DNA of 64,000 bases from Stenotrophomonas maltophilia (GCF_004920835.1 NZ_QFHO01000010.1:1-64000), one strand, 5' to 3'. Shown: positions 44,374-53,084, counted from the stretch's first letter. A program made the numbers and translations. Notes: generated by a model from the letters alone, not told the origin.

Positions 44374-45519
44374 ATGTTCCGTAATCCTCTCTTCCGCTCG
44401 GCCGCCTTGGCCGTTGCCGTTTCGCTCAGCCTCGGCGCGCCCTCCGCGTTCGCCGACAACGCACCCGCCGCCAGTGCCACCGCCTCTGTGCAGCGCCAGG
44501 CCGTGGCCAAGGGCCTGTACGAACTGGCCTACAGCCCGAAGCAGAACGCCGTGTTCGTGGCCTCGTCCGGCGGTTTCGGCGATGACGCCGGCCCGGCCCA
44601 GGTGCTGCGCCTGAACCCGACCACGCTGGCCGTGGAAACCCGCATCCCGCTGGAGCGCAAGGCGTTCGGCGTGGTGCTGGATGACGCCCACAACCGCCTG
44701 TACGTGGGCAACACCGTGGACCTGTCGGTGACCGTGGTCGACACCGCGCAGAACAAGGCTGTCGGCACCATCCAGTTGATGGAGAAGAAGACCGGCAAGG
44801 ACGGCAAGGCCGCCTACACCCACGACCTGCGCGAGCTGGTGGTCGACAGCGCCGCCAACCGCCTGTACGTGACCGGCCACAGCAGCCAGCCGGACGTGAG
44901 CAGCGTGCTGTTCGTGATCGATACCAACACGCTGAAGGTGATCAACACCATCGACGGCCTGGGCAATGCCAAGGCGCCGGGCCTGGCGCTGGATGCGGCC
45001 AACAAGCGCGTCTACACCAGCAACCTGCTGGCCGATCTGGTGGTGGTGGGCACCGATTCGAACAAGGTGGTGGCGCAGCACAAGATCGCCGCCGAGCAGC
45101 CGATGAACATCGCGCTGGACCCGGCCGGCAAGCGCCTGTTCGTGACCGACCAGGGCTCGGAATTCCTGCGCGGCTACCAGGCCAAGAGCAGCGGCCTGGT
45201 CAGCAAGCATCCGGGCCAGCGCGTACTGGTGCTGGACCGCAGCACCGGCAAGGAACTGGCCAGCATTCCGACCGATGCCGGCCCGCTGGGCATCCTGCTG
45301 GATGCACCGCGCAAGCGCCTGTACGTGACCAACCGCGAAGCCGGCACGGTGACCGCCTACAACAGTGACAGCTATCAGAAGGTGGCCACGTACACGGTGC
45401 CGACCCACCCGAACAGCCTGGCGCTGGATGCGAAGAACAACGTGCTGTTCGTGAGCATCAAGAACGGCGAGAAGGACAACAAGGGCGCTGACGAGAGCGT
45501 GGCGCGGATTCAGCTGTAA
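44374..45519 (+). CDS. Exported YncE-like beta-propeller protein
   Basis: 381 residues with a signal peptide (AALAVAVSLSLGAPSAFA). Seven or so repeats of the YVTN/NHL kind are visible (NRLYVGNTVDLSVTVVDTA, NRLYVTGHSSQ, KRLFVTDQGSEF, KRLYVTNREAGTVTAYNS). E. coli YncE is a periplasmic seven-blade propeller of uncertain role that can bind single-stranded DNA. The gene stands alone and ends at a terminator. It is backbone-like in GC content, so the effector cluster is interrupted by ordinary genes. Confidence 0.88.
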   Translation: MFRNPLFRSAALAVAVSLSLGAPSAFADNAPAASATASVQRQAVAKGLYELAYSPKQNAVFVASSGGFGDDAGPAQVLRLNPTTLAVETRIPLERKAFGVVLDDAHNRLYVGNTVDLSVTVVDTAQNKAVGTIQLMEKKTGKDGKAAYTHDLRELVVDSAANRLYVTGHSSQPDVSSVLFVIDTNTLKVINTIDGLGNAKAPGLALDAANKRVYTSNLLADLVVVGTDSNKVVAQHKIAAEQPMNIALDPAGKRLFVTDQGSEFLRGYQAKSSGLVSKHPGQRVLVLDRSTGKELASIPTDAGPLGILLDAPRKRLYVTNREAGTVTAYNSDSYQKVATYTVPTHPNSLALDAKNNVLFVSIKNGEKDNKGADESVARIQL

Positions 45520-45538
45520 GCGTTCGCGCTGGATTGAT

Positions 45539-45583
45539 GGGGCCCGCATCCTCGGCCGTCGGTCGTGGAGCGGGTCCCTTTCT
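45539..45583 (+). terminator. Terminator of the yncE-like gene
   Basis: GGGGCCCGC (45539-45547) pairs with GCGGGTCCC (45570-45578) with one bulged base, followed by TTTCT. Its 3' arm is repeated once downstream. Confidence 0.65.
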
Positions 45584-45615
45584 AGTTCGGTCGTGGAGCG
45601 GGTCCCTTTCTAGTG
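45560..45615. repeat. 28-bp tandem duplication
   Basis: The unit CGGTCGTGGAGCGGGTCCCT plus TTCTAGT(T/G) occurs twice in direct succession (45560-45587 and 45588-45615). It contains the 3' arm of the upstream terminator. Confidence 0.9.
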
Positions 45616-45723
45616 TTGTAGCTCGTAGAGCGTTGGATTAGGAAGTGTTGCAAAAGCAGGGGGTGGCCGCTTGTTGTAATCGTCTTGCGGCTGTAGCTTC
45701 ACTGCTTCTGAAACGGGGGCGTT

Positions 45724-46419
45724 ATGAGCGACAACAGGAAGTTCATTGAACTGGCATTTGAGAGGCTGAGCAAAGAGCTTGGGATCTCGAAGAAGTTCGT
45801 CGTAGACCTCTACGCTGAAGAGAACTCGTGGAGCTTCACCTCGAAGCTGGCGCAGCTGGTTGAAGGCACCTTCACCCACGCCATCGTTGAAGCGCTGGGA
45901 GAGCCGAAGGCCCGGCGAGTGGTCAGCAACATGACGCAGGCATCAAGGATCGAGCTGCTGCGCGATCTTGGATACGTCGACACGAAACAGAAGACTCTGT
46001 TTCTGGCCGTTGCCGAGATCAGGAATCAGTACATCCACAACGTATCCAATGTTGACAGGACGTTGGCGGACTACATCCGGGCGCAGGAGCCGCGCGATGC
46101 AAAGGCGCTTTACAACAAGTTCCGGCCGTTCTTTGTGGGACAGGATAAGGCAATGTCACTGGATGCGTTCATTGCCGACTGCAAGGTACAGATGTTCTAT
46201 GCCTGTTCGCTGCAGTTGCTGAAGGTCCACGGCGATGTGAGCGGGGACAAGGCCAGAAAGGACCACGAAGCACGCCGTCTTGCCGAGGCAGGCAGGTTGT
46301 TGCCGGCAAGGAAGAAGGGCGAGATGTTTCCGTTGGATCGACTGACGGTGAGCAGCTATGTCACGCAGGCCAGAGACATCCTGAAGCGGGAAGGGCTGTT
46401 CGTTCCGGAGTTCAAGTAG
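45724..46419 (+). CDS. HEPN-like hypothetical protein
   Basis: 231 residues, all-helical in appearance. The segment KTLFLAVAEIRNQYIHNV contains RNQYIH, matching the Rx4-6H ribonuclease motif of HEPN domains. This suggests an RNase, or an antitoxin-type relative, often found in defence or toxin loci. There is no nucleotidyltransferase partner next to it. A GGGGCG precedes the ATG. Domain assignment rests on this motif and the helical pattern only. Confidence 0.55.
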   Translation: MSDNRKFIELAFERLSKELGISKKFVVDLYAEENSWSFTSKLAQLVEGTFTHAIVEALGEPKARRVVSNMTQASRIELLRDLGYVDTKQKTLFLAVAEIRNQYIHNVSNVDRTLADYIRAQEPRDAKALYNKFRPFFVGQDKAMSLDAFIADCKVQMFYACSLQLLKVHGDVSGDKARKDHEARRLAEAGRLLPARKKGEMFPLDRLTVSSYVTQARDILKREGLFVPEFK

Positions 46420-46447
46420 CAGAGAGAGCAACCGCCTCCGCGCCTGC

Positions 46448-46840
46448 TTACCCCATCCGCGGCGCGGGATTCTGCATTTCTTGGGCCTCCGGCTCGACCT
46501 GCTGCTGCGCCGCCAGCCCCAGCTTCTGCATCGACTGCTCCACCGGCGTCTGCGCCGCCACAGCGGTCGGCATCATCGCCCGCAGATGCGCGGGGTTGGC
46601 CGGGTCGCCCTGCACCACAAAGATGTTGTGCCCGGCCGGCTGGTTGGCCGTGGCATTGCTGACCAGCACATGGTCGACCTGCTGCAGGCCCTGTTCGCGG
46701 GCGAGCACGGTCAGGCTGGCAGTCAGGCGCTCGCTGGTCTGGTCGAACGGACGGCCGTGCTGGGCGTCCAGTGCGGCCACGCCTTGGCGGACCTGCTGGT
46801 TGAGGCCATAGTCGGGGTGATTGGGGGTGATGTCTGCCAT
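46448..46840 (-). CDS. Stand-alone XVIPCD protein
   Basis: 130 residues that are almost entirely an XVIPCD: PNHPDYGLNQQVRQGVAALD, FDQTSERLTASLTVLAREQ, QQVDHVLVSNATANQPAGHN and VVQGDPANPAHLRAMMPT (residues 6-110), plus a Gln/Glu/Pro-rich tail. There is no enzymatic head. It could be a remnant of an effector whose N-terminus was lost, a very small cargo, or a regulator that competes for the T4SS coupling protein. It converges with the HEPN-like gene. Confidence 0.78.
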   Translation of the reverse strand: MADITPNHPDYGLNQQVRQGVAALDAQHGRPFDQTSERLTASLTVLAREQGLQQVDHVLVSNATANQPAGHNIFVVQGDPANPAHLRAMMPTAVAAQTPVEQSMQKLGLAAQQQVEPEAQEMQNPAPRMG

Positions 46841-46915
46841 GGCGATCGAACGGTAGCGGTGGGTCGTGGTGGGCCCGGTCAGTATAGATCCGGCCCGTGT
46901 AGCGCGCCCGAGGGG

Positions 46916-47395
46916 TCAGTCCGCCGGCCGATGGTCGTAGCTGATCACCCGCTCGGCCAGCCAACGCCCATCCACGCGGCGCCAGACCTGGATGAAGCGG
47001 GCCTGGCCTACCCAGCGCTCCACGCCGTCCTTGCCGCGTTCATGGAAGCGGTGGTCGCCGATCTCCAGCGCCCGTTCGTCGTGCAGCGGGAACACTTGCA
47101 ACGAAGGTTCCACCAGTTCACGGCGCAGGCTCCAGCCGCCCTTGCGCGCATTGCTGCACATGTTGGCCACGCTGCGGCGGAAGTCCTCGCGGCTGCTGGC
47201 CGACTTGCCGTCCTTGTCATGGAAGAACTCCATGTCTTCGGTGGTCATCGCGGCGGCCTTGTCGGCGTCGCAGGCCTCGAACGCCACTGCGAACAACTGT
47301 GTATCCGCCTGGCGGATCTGTTCGCGCAGGTCATCGGTGGACGGCGCTGTGGCGACGAGGCCGGCAGCCAGCAGGGGCAGGGTGAGCAGCAGCAT
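46916..47395 (-). CDS. Exported NTF2/SnoaL-like protein
   Basis: ATG 47395 (GGAG eight bases upstream) gives 159 residues; ATG 47437 would add 14. A signal peptide (LLLTLPLLAAGLVATA) precedes a DUF4440/NTF2-like domain: REQIRQADTQLFAVAFEACD, TEDMEFFHDKDGK and VWRRVDGRWLAERVISYDH. Such cone-shaped domains bind small molecules or act as isomerases; the ligand is unknown. The location is periplasmic. Confidence 0.82.
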   Translation of the reverse strand: MLLLTLPLLAAGLVATAPSTDDLREQIRQADTQLFAVAFEACDADKAAAMTTEDMEFFHDKDGKSASSREDFRRSVANMCSNARKGGWSLRRELVEPSLQVFPLHDERALEIGDHRFHERGKDGVERWVGQARFIQVWRRVDGRWLAERVISYDHRPAD

Positions 47396-47617
47396 GGCGG
47401 AAGCTCCAAGGATGGTTCGCGCAAGCTCGCATGGCATCTGGGCCGCTGCAGCAGGTCTGCGACGAAACGGGCTTTCCGCGGAGCGAATGCCCGCATTGGC
47501 GGCCCGGCCGAGGCGGCGTCGCCTGTGCAGGCGATGTCATGGCGACCGACGATTCCATCACGGTCGCGATAGGCGGCGGCCAATAGCCTGAAAGCCTCCC
47601 CTTCCACAGGAGCTCCC

Positions 47618-48430
47618 ATGCCTGCTTCCCGCATCCGCCTGCACGTTGAAGACACCGGTGGCGACGGTCGCCCGGTCATCCTGATCCACGGCTGGCCGCT
47701 GTCCGCCGATGCCTGGAAGACGCAGGTGTCGATCCTGCGCGATGCCCAGTATCGGGTGATCAGCTACGACCGCCGCGGCTTCGGCCGCTCCGACAAGCCG
47801 GCCGAGGGCTACGGCTACGACACGCTGGCGGCGGACCTGGCCGGGTTGATCGAGGAGCGTGACCTGCGCGACGTCACCCTGGTCGGTTTCTCGATGGGCG
47901 GCGGTGAGGTGGCGCGCTATGTGGCCAATCACGGGCAGGATCGCCTGCACAGCGTGGTGTTTGCTGCTGCGGTGCCGCCGTATCTGCTGCGCAGTGACGA
48001 CAATCCGGAAGGGCCGCTCACCCAGGAAAAGGCCGATGAAATGCGCAGCGGTCTGGAGAAGGATCGCGAGGCGTTCTTCGATGGCTTTACCCGCGATTTC
48101 TTCAGTGCCAATGGCCAGCTGATGGTGACCGAAGAGACGCGTCAGGCGGCGATCGCGCTGTGCCATCAGTCCGATCAGACGGCGGCGCTGGGGTGCATGA
48201 AGGCGTTTGCTACCACCGACTTCCGCGAAGACTTGAAGAAGATCGCGTTACCAACCTTGATCCTGCACGGTGACAGCGATGCCATCGTGCCGTTTGAAGG
48301 TTCTGGCGAGCGCACACACCGAGCCATTCCGGGCAGCGAAGTGGTGATCCTGGAAGGTGCGCCGCACGGCTGCAACACCAGCCATGCTGATCACTTCAAT
48401 CTGGCACTGCTGAACTTCCTGAAACGGTAA
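47618..48430 (+). CDS. Alpha/beta hydrolase (non-haem haloperoxidase group)
   Basis: 270 residues. Oxyanion-hole loop VILIHGWPLSADAW, nucleophile elbow GFSMGGGEVARY (Ser about 97), acid in LILHGDSDAIVPFE and histidine in EGAPHGCNTSHAD. The GFSMGG(G/S)E pattern is that of bacterial chloroperoxidase/arylesterase-type hydrolases. Physiological substrates are usually esters or lactones. No signal peptide, so cytoplasmic. A 57-codon gene follows closely. Confidence 0.9.
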   Translation: MPASRIRLHVEDTGGDGRPVILIHGWPLSADAWKTQVSILRDAQYRVISYDRRGFGRSDKPAEGYGYDTLAADLAGLIEERDLRDVTLVGFSMGGGEVARYVANHGQDRLHSVVFAAAVPPYLLRSDDNPEGPLTQEKADEMRSGLEKDREAFFDGFTRDFFSANGQLMVTEETRQAAIALCHQSDQTAALGCMKAFATTDFREDLKKIALPTLILHGDSDAIVPFEGSGERTHRAIPGSEVVILEGAPHGCNTSHADHFNLALLNFLKR

Positions 48431-48439
48431 GCTGCCGCG

Positions 48440-48613
48440 ATGCGCGAACCGAAGACACCGCCTTGGAAGAAGCCCAATCCCAAGGGCCAGACATCGCAAC
48501 CGCTGTCGGCCGCCCAGAAGGAGGCGGCGCGGCAGCGTGCGGAAGAGAACGGGCGGCGTTATCCGAATCTGGTGGACAACATGTGGGCGGCGAAGCTGCC
48601 ACGCGGATCCTGA
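48440..48613 (+). CDS. 57-residue conserved-looking basic protein
   Basis: This short frame starts nine bases after the hydrolase stop. It begins MREPKTPPWKKPNPKGQ and ends DNMWAAKLPRGS, with a charged helix (LSAAQKEAARQRAEENGRRYP) described by its flanks only. Codon use is GC-rich in third positions like a real gene. Basic, soluble, unknown function. Confidence 0.65.
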   Translation: MREPKTPPWKKPNPKGQTSQPLSAAQKEAARQRAEENGRRYPNLVDNMWAAKLPRGS

Positions 48614-48617
48614 TCTG

Positions 48618-48708
48618 TGGAGTCGAGCCATGCTCGACTCCGCTCTGCATCCATCCACGCATGGCGTGGATCTACTGCAACAGCAGCCGAGCATGGGCTC
48701 GGCTCTAC
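48618..48708. repeat. Three REP palindromes
   Basis: Units built on GAGTCGAGCCATGCTCGACTC, ATCCACGCATGGCGTGGAT and GCAGCCGAGCATGGGCTC lie in a row, each of the last two ending in CTAC. The final CTA (48705-48707) is the TAG stop of the minus-strand membrane-protein gene. Confidence 0.85.
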
Positions 48709-49385
48709 AGGTCGGCCAGCGGCATCCAGCCGGGTTTCCACCAGGGTGAGATCTTGCCCTGACGGACGGTGATTGCCTCAACCGGTACCCCAGCCAAGCG
48801 CGCAAGCTCAGCACGCAGCCATTCGGCGTCCACCGGCACGGCCGTAGCCACCTGCAGCCGATCACCCTGATGCCTCACCTGTACCGGCAGCGTAGCGTGC
48901 GCGTCATGCTCGCCGCCGGTGCGTCCGATCGGGTAGCGCATCGTTACCGGCCGTGACAGCTGCGCCAGTGCTGGCTGCCACGCCTGCAGCACGAGAGGCT
49001 GTCTGGCAGCGGGTACATGTACTTCAGCAATCGTGGCCGTGTAGCCGGTGATGCTCTCGACCATGACCTGGAAGCGCGCACCATCCGGCATGACGAGCAC
49101 GGCGGCGATCAATGCGGAGAGCGAAACGAGCACTGCCGCGAGGTTCCAGCTGTGCGGCGCGGTGGCCGGGCGAGTTGCGGTGCGCAGGCCCGGTTTGCGT
49201 CGCAGCTTGCGCGCGTAGGTGCGCCGGTCCTTCCGGCGCGGGCTGCTGCTGTGCTCGGGCAGGTTCAACGGAACCCGTGGAAGGCGCGCTGCGCGGGCCT
49301 TGATCAGGCGCGACAGCAGCATCCACGCGATCACGAACGCCAACAGCGGAAGCAGCGTTCGCACCCACAGATACAGCGTGACCAT
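48705..49385 (-). CDS. Hypothetical inner-membrane protein
   Basis: The ATG at 49385 follows a GAGGTG site and gives 226 residues; a GTG at 49424 would add 13. A first membrane helix (RTLLPLLAFVIAWMLLS), an Arg-rich cytoplasmic loop (RRKDRRTYARKLRRKPG) and a second helix (LAAVLVSLSALIAAVLV) precede a periplasmic domain of about 120 residues. No family recognised. Its stop codon lies within a REP. Confidence 0.68.
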   Translation of the reverse strand: MVTLYLWVRTLLPLLAFVIAWMLLSRLIKARAARLPRVPLNLPEHSSSPRRKDRRTYARKLRRKPGLRTATRPATAPHSWNLAAVLVSLSALIAAVLVMPDGARFQVMVESITGYTATIAEVHVPAARQPLVLQAWQPALAQLSRPVTMRYPIGRTGGEHDAHATLPVQVRHQGDRLQVATAVPVDAEWLRAELARLAGVPVEAITVRQGKISPWWKPGWMPLADL

Positions 49386-49518
49386 CCACAACACCTCTAC
49401 AGACGACCATCCATGCTCATCCACATCCTACCGGGACCGCGCGGCGGTTGTCGTATCCGCCAGCCGACAGGCACAGGGCGCTTGGTTAGGATGATCCTTT
49501 GTTGTCACGGATGAACCG

Positions 49519-50178
49519 ATGGTCTCTGCTGCTACCCGCTTCTGTCGTATCTGTGGTCCCGGCCCGATCCTGATGGTGCTGCAGGTGGTGGCGCTGCTGT
49601 CGATGGCGCTGGCAGCCGGCTTCTTCCATTACCGCGTGGATCTGCTGCTGGAGCCGGTGGATGAAACCTGCGGCGGCCCGGATCCGGTGGCACGCATGCA
49701 GGTGGCGGAGCAGTTGATGGCCCGTTCGCTGGCGCTTGAGCCTTGGCAGCCGCTGCATTGGATTCCGCTGGCCGGCGTGACACTGGCCATGCTGGGCGCG
49801 ATGTCGATCAGTCTCTATCGGCTCGGGCGCCTGCCGGGGAGACTGCGCCTGGCCAACTGGGGAATGATGGCACTGCATGGCGTGATACTGGCGTTGGCCA
49901 GTTGGGCGCTGCGTCTGTACGACACGGCATGGACCAGCGTAGCCACACTGTCTCCTGCGGCGTGCATGGTTGAGCTGGGTGAGCAGGGCAGGTTGCCGCT
50001 GGCGCAGGCGCAGCAGGTGGTGTTCGAGATCCTCACCCATGAGCATGCGCCGCTGCTGCGCAACCCTGATGACCTTGCCCTGGTGCTGGTCGCGTTGATG
50101 CTGATGGCGATGACTGCAGGATTCATGCTGTGGCGGGCGATCGTGCGCGAACGTCAGGTGCCGTCGCCCAGCCCATAG
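49519..50178 (+). CDS. Hypothetical inner-membrane protein
   Basis: 219 residues with four hydrophobic segments: LMVLQVVALLSMALAAGFF, IPLAGVTLAMLGAMSISLY, MALHGVILALASWALRLY and LALVLVALMLMAMTAGFML. Between helices 1 and 2 lies a short periplasmic loop with a cysteine. Family unknown. The next gene on the same strand starts 70 nt downstream. Confidence 0.7.
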   Translation: MVSAATRFCRICGPGPILMVLQVVALLSMALAAGFFHYRVDLLLEPVDETCGGPDPVARMQVAEQLMARSLALEPWQPLHWIPLAGVTLAMLGAMSISLYRLGRLPGRLRLANWGMMALHGVILALASWALRLYDTAWTSVATLSPAACMVELGEQGRLPLAQAQQVVFEILTHEHAPLLRNPDDLALVLVALMLMAMTAGFMLWRAIVRERQVPSPSP

Positions 50179-50248
50179 CGGGTGTGTGACCAACCACGCG
50201 CCCGCAATCGCGCTAAAGTCAGCACTTCGCTCCTGCAAGGATGTGCTG

Positions 50249-51217
50249 ATGCGTTGGTTGCTGCGTGCTGTGCCGTTGCTGCTGTGTTCGTTGGGGGTAC
50301 ACGCCGCCGAAGTGGACCGCCGGATTGCGGTGACCATCGACGACCTGCCGTGGGCACGGGTGGATGAGATCGTGCCGCCGGACCTGCAGGCACGTCATGA
50401 AGCGCTGATGGCGCAGCTGCGCCAGGCGGGCGTGCCGGTGGTCGGCTTCGTCAACGAGAACAAGCTCGAGATCGACGGGCAGGTGCAGCCGGCGCGGGTG
50501 CAGATGCTGCGCGACTGGCTGGACGCCGGCTACGCGCTGGGCAACCACACGTACTCACACATGGATCTGAATGCCAAGGGCGTACCTGCGTTCCAGCAGG
50601 ACTTCCTGCGTGGTGAAACGGTGCTGCGGCCGTTGCTGGCCGAGCGCGGGCTGAAACCGCAGTGGATGCGTCACCCCTATCTGCGTGCCGGGCGCACGCC
50701 GGAACAACGCGCGGAGATGGATGTGTTCTTCAACGCACATGGCTACCGCGTGGCGCCGGTGACGGTGGACAACGGTGAGTGGGTGTGGGCGTTCGCTTAT
50801 GCCAACGTGATGAACGAACAGCCTGACTCACCCGAACGCGAGGCAACGCTGGCGCAGCTGCGCAAGGGCTATGTGCCCTACATGCTGAACAAGTTGGACT
50901 ACTACGAGAAGCAGTCGCAGGCGCTGCTGGGCTATGCGCTGCCGCAGGTGTGGCTGATGCATGCCAACGAACTCAATGCAGCCACGTTTGCCGAACTGGT
51001 GGCGGCGACGAAGCGCCGCGGGTACCGCTTCATCTCGCTGGAGGACGCGATGCGCGATCCTGCTTACGCGCGTGGTGCCGAGGGCTACAGCGGTCGCTAC
51101 GGACCGAGCTGGCTGCACCGTTGGGCGATGGCGGAGAAGAAGCCGAAGGACTTCTACGCTGGTGAACCCGAGGTGCCGACGTGGGTGATGAAGCTGGCGA
51201 AGGTGGATTCGGAGTGA
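50249..51217 (+). CDS. Exported polysaccharide deacetylase-like protein
   Basis: ATG 50249 with CAAGGATG upstream gives 322 residues and a signal peptide (LLRAVPLLLCSLGVHAAE). NodB-type motifs are present: AVTIDDLPW (Asp pair), GNHTYSHMDLN (HxxxH zinc motif) and MRHPYLRAG (RxPY). The family removes N- or O-acetyl groups from chitin, peptidoglycan or exopolysaccharide. The exported location suggests a wall or surface glycan. The C-terminus keeps a late VWLMHANELNA block found in this subgroup. Confidence 0.87.
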   Translation: MRWLLRAVPLLLCSLGVHAAEVDRRIAVTIDDLPWARVDEIVPPDLQARHEALMAQLRQAGVPVVGFVNENKLEIDGQVQPARVQMLRDWLDAGYALGNHTYSHMDLNAKGVPAFQQDFLRGETVLRPLLAERGLKPQWMRHPYLRAGRTPEQRAEMDVFFNAHGYRVAPVTVDNGEWVWAFAYANVMNEQPDSPEREATLAQLRKGYVPYMLNKLDYYEKQSQALLGYALPQVWLMHANELNAATFAELVAATKRRGYRFISLEDAMRDPAYARGAEGYSGRYGPSWLHRWAMAEKKPKDFYAGEPEVPTWVMKLAKVDSE

Positions 51218-51220
51218 GGC

Positions 51221-52063
51221 TCAGCGCTTGACGGCCAGCACACCGTCCAGCGCCAGTTCGGCCTTGAAGCCGGCCTTTTCCAGGCGTTTGGCCACTTCAC
51301 GCGGCACGTCGCGGCCGCTGGTCAGCTTGTTCGGCGCGCCGGTGTAGTGGAACAAGCGCCCGCCTTTGCGGATGACGCGGGCGAGGTGGTCGTAGAACAC
51401 CTGTGAGTACAGTTCGCCGGCGATGCCGAAGCGCGGCGGGTCGTGCAGGATCGCGTCGACGCTGCTGCTGGCCACCTGTTCAATCTGCTGTGAGACATCG
51501 CCATGGCTGAACTGCAGGCGGCCACCGGTGGCAGCCGAATCCGGATCCGGGGACCACGGGTTGAGCGTGCGCAGCCACATCACGTCGGCGTTCTTTTCGA
51601 ACGAGCGGATCTGGCCGACACCGGCCTCCAGCGCGCAGGCGGCGAAGTAGCCCAGGCCACCGCAGGTATCGAGGATGACCTTCCCGGCCGGGGCGACCAG
51701 CTCCACCTTGCGGCGCGCGTCCTCGAACGGTGACAGCTTCGAGGTGGGCAGCATCTTGATACCGTCGATCTCGAAGGTCGGTGCGCCCCATTCGGTCGGC
51801 ACCAGCTTGATCAGCGAACCGCTGTAGCGCGAGATCGGCGCGAAGTCCTCGCCGTCCCAGTAGTACAGCGTGCGGTCCTTCAGCTTGCCCGGCCACGGGT
51901 AGGCCTGGCCACGGAAGTGGAAGCCGTCGGTGTTCAGGGCCACGGTGTCCTGGCTCCGGCCCAGGTCGAGCGATCCCTGCCAGTCGGCAGCGCCCTTGTC
52001 ATGGGCACGGCGCAGGGTGTCAGCGCTGTCGCGGGTCAGCAGGGGGCCGGTGTAATGGGGCAC
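51221..52063 (-). CDS. Class I SAM-dependent methyltransferase
   Basis: Started at GTG 52063 the product has 280 residues (MPHYTGPLLTRDSAD); a longer frame to 52147 would begin inside a REP and is unlikely. Motif I is VILDTCGGLGYFAACALEAG; motif IV is AILHDPPRFG, of the (D/N)PP type, followed by LARVIRKGGRLFHYTG. This matches a COG2521-like group of predicted methyltransferases. DPP motifs usually go with methylation of amino groups in nucleic acids or proteins. Target unknown. Confidence 0.78.
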   Translation of the reverse strand: MPHYTGPLLTRDSADTLRRAHDKGAADWQGSLDLGRSQDTVALNTDGFHFRGQAYPWPGKLKDRTLYYWDGEDFAPISRYSGSLIKLVPTEWGAPTFEIDGIKMLPTSKLSPFEDARRKVELVAPAGKVILDTCGGLGYFAACALEAGVGQIRSFEKNADVMWLRTLNPWSPDPDSAATGGRLQFSHGDVSQQIEQVASSSVDAILHDPPRFGIAGELYSQVFYDHLARVIRKGGRLFHYTGAPNKLTSGRDVPREVAKRLEKAGFKAELALDGVLAVKR

Positions 52064-52127
52064 GGCGGGTACCGGGGCGGTTCGGGGGAGGGCATGGTAC
52101 CGCAGCTGTTGTAGAGCCAAGCCGATG

Positions 52128-52514
52128 TCAAAGTAGATCCACGCCATGCGTGGATGCAGGCAGGGAGGAGTCGAGCGTAGGCCCGACGCTACCGCTGGTA
52201 CAGCTGAAGCCGTGCGTGGCTCCTTCCCCTGAGATCATGCCGACGCCACGCGATGGCTGCATGCCCTGCAGCGCGCACGACCGACGATGGACCTCCTGGG
52301 TTTCCGGTGGCTGCCGATCAAAGTCATAGCGCAGGCTGCCGTCTTCCTGCAGCAGCCAATGCACGGTAACGCGCTCATGGCGACCATCACCGAGATCCCA
52401 GTCAAGTGTGCGCATGATCAGGGTCTGGCCATCGGGCAGTTGCCGGACTTCGTCATAGGCGCCCTGGGTCTTCGGCGCGCTTACCGCAAGCAGCAGAAAC
52501 AGCAGCATTGGCAT
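52128..52514 (-). CDS. Small exported protein, tail encoded by REP
   Basis: 128 residues with a signal peptide (MLLFLLLAVSAPKTQGA). The body (YDEVRQLPDGQTLIMRTLDWDLGD) is protein-like, but the last 20 residues (about TLDSSLPASTHGVDLL) are translated from the REP at 52133-52192, so the natural end has been displaced. No family recognised. Confidence 0.6.
   Translation of the reverse strand: MPMLLFLLLAVSAPKTQGAYDEVRQLPDGQTLIMRTLDWDLGDGRHERVTVHWLLQEDGSLRYDFDRQPPETQEVHRRSCALQGMQPSRGVGMISGEGATHGFSCTSGSVGPTLDSSLPASTHGVDLL
52133..52192. repeat. REP pair
   Basis: GTAGATCCACGCCATGCGTGG is followed by a GAGTCGAGCGTAGGCCCGAC unit ending in CTAC. Another GTAG start lies at 52111. The element overlaps the 3' end of the preceding small gene. 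Confidence 0.75.
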
Positions 52515-52577
52515 CGCTCCTCAAAGAAGACAGGTTGTACCCATAGTGCCCTGCGCCGCCATCAGAATCATTGCGTC

Positions 52578-52994
52578 TTACAGGCACTTCACTGCATACA
52601 CCGGCCCGGCCCCGATCAGCATCAACGCCATGTAGTCACTGTCGCTGGCTTTGCCCTTCAGCGTCGCGCCCTTGTTGAAGTGGAAGATGCCGAAGCCGCC
52701 GGCCATGCGGATCAAGGCGCTGTCGATCTGTTCGGCGTCGTCGCGGAAGTAGCGGCTGATTTCACTGCGGGTGGCCTTGTGCAGGGCATTCGGCTCGCGC
52801 TGCCACTGGTCGCCGCGGCTGAAGGAGACGAAGTACTGGCCGCCTTCCTTCTCGATGCGGAAGTCGGCCGGTTTGCGCGCGCTGGTGGCGAAGCAGCCCT
52901 GCAGTGGGTCGGCGGAGAAGGGAAGCCCGGCGTCACCGTTACAGGCAGTGAGCAGCAGGAGTGCACCGGGCAGCAGCAGGCGGAGCGTGCGCAT
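52578..52994 (-). CDS. Small lipoprotein
   Basis: ATG 52994 gives 138 residues with a lipobox (LLPGALLLLTACNGD, Cys18). The mature region has KPADFRIEKEGGQYFVSF, ISRYFRDDAEQIDSALIR and a second cysteine pair (GCFATS, AVKCL). The frame extends upstream but crosses no better start. Probably an envelope lipoprotein of unknown function. Confidence 0.77.
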   Translation of the reverse strand: MRTLRLLLPGALLLLTACNGDAGLPFSADPLQGCFATSARKPADFRIEKEGGQYFVSFSRGDQWQREPNALHKATRSEISRYFRDDAEQIDSALIRMAGGFGIFHFNKGATLKGKASDSDYMALMLIGAGPVYAVKCL

Positions 52995-53084
52995 GGGATG
53001 TCCCGACGGGGCAGGTGCGGCTAGTGTAGGCAGCACACGGGCACGGTCCGTACAGAAATTCGGCAAGCGCAAAGGGGTTTTCGG

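Noticed and set aside
44374-45519. YncE-like gene as immunity for the adjacent effector
   Set aside because: It is exported, but propellers of this type are common backbone genes and its base composition and separate terminator suggest independence; only an experiment could change this.
45610-45879. An 89-codon minus-strand frame
   Set aside because: It is antisense to the start of the HEPN-like gene and begins inside it without a ribosome site.
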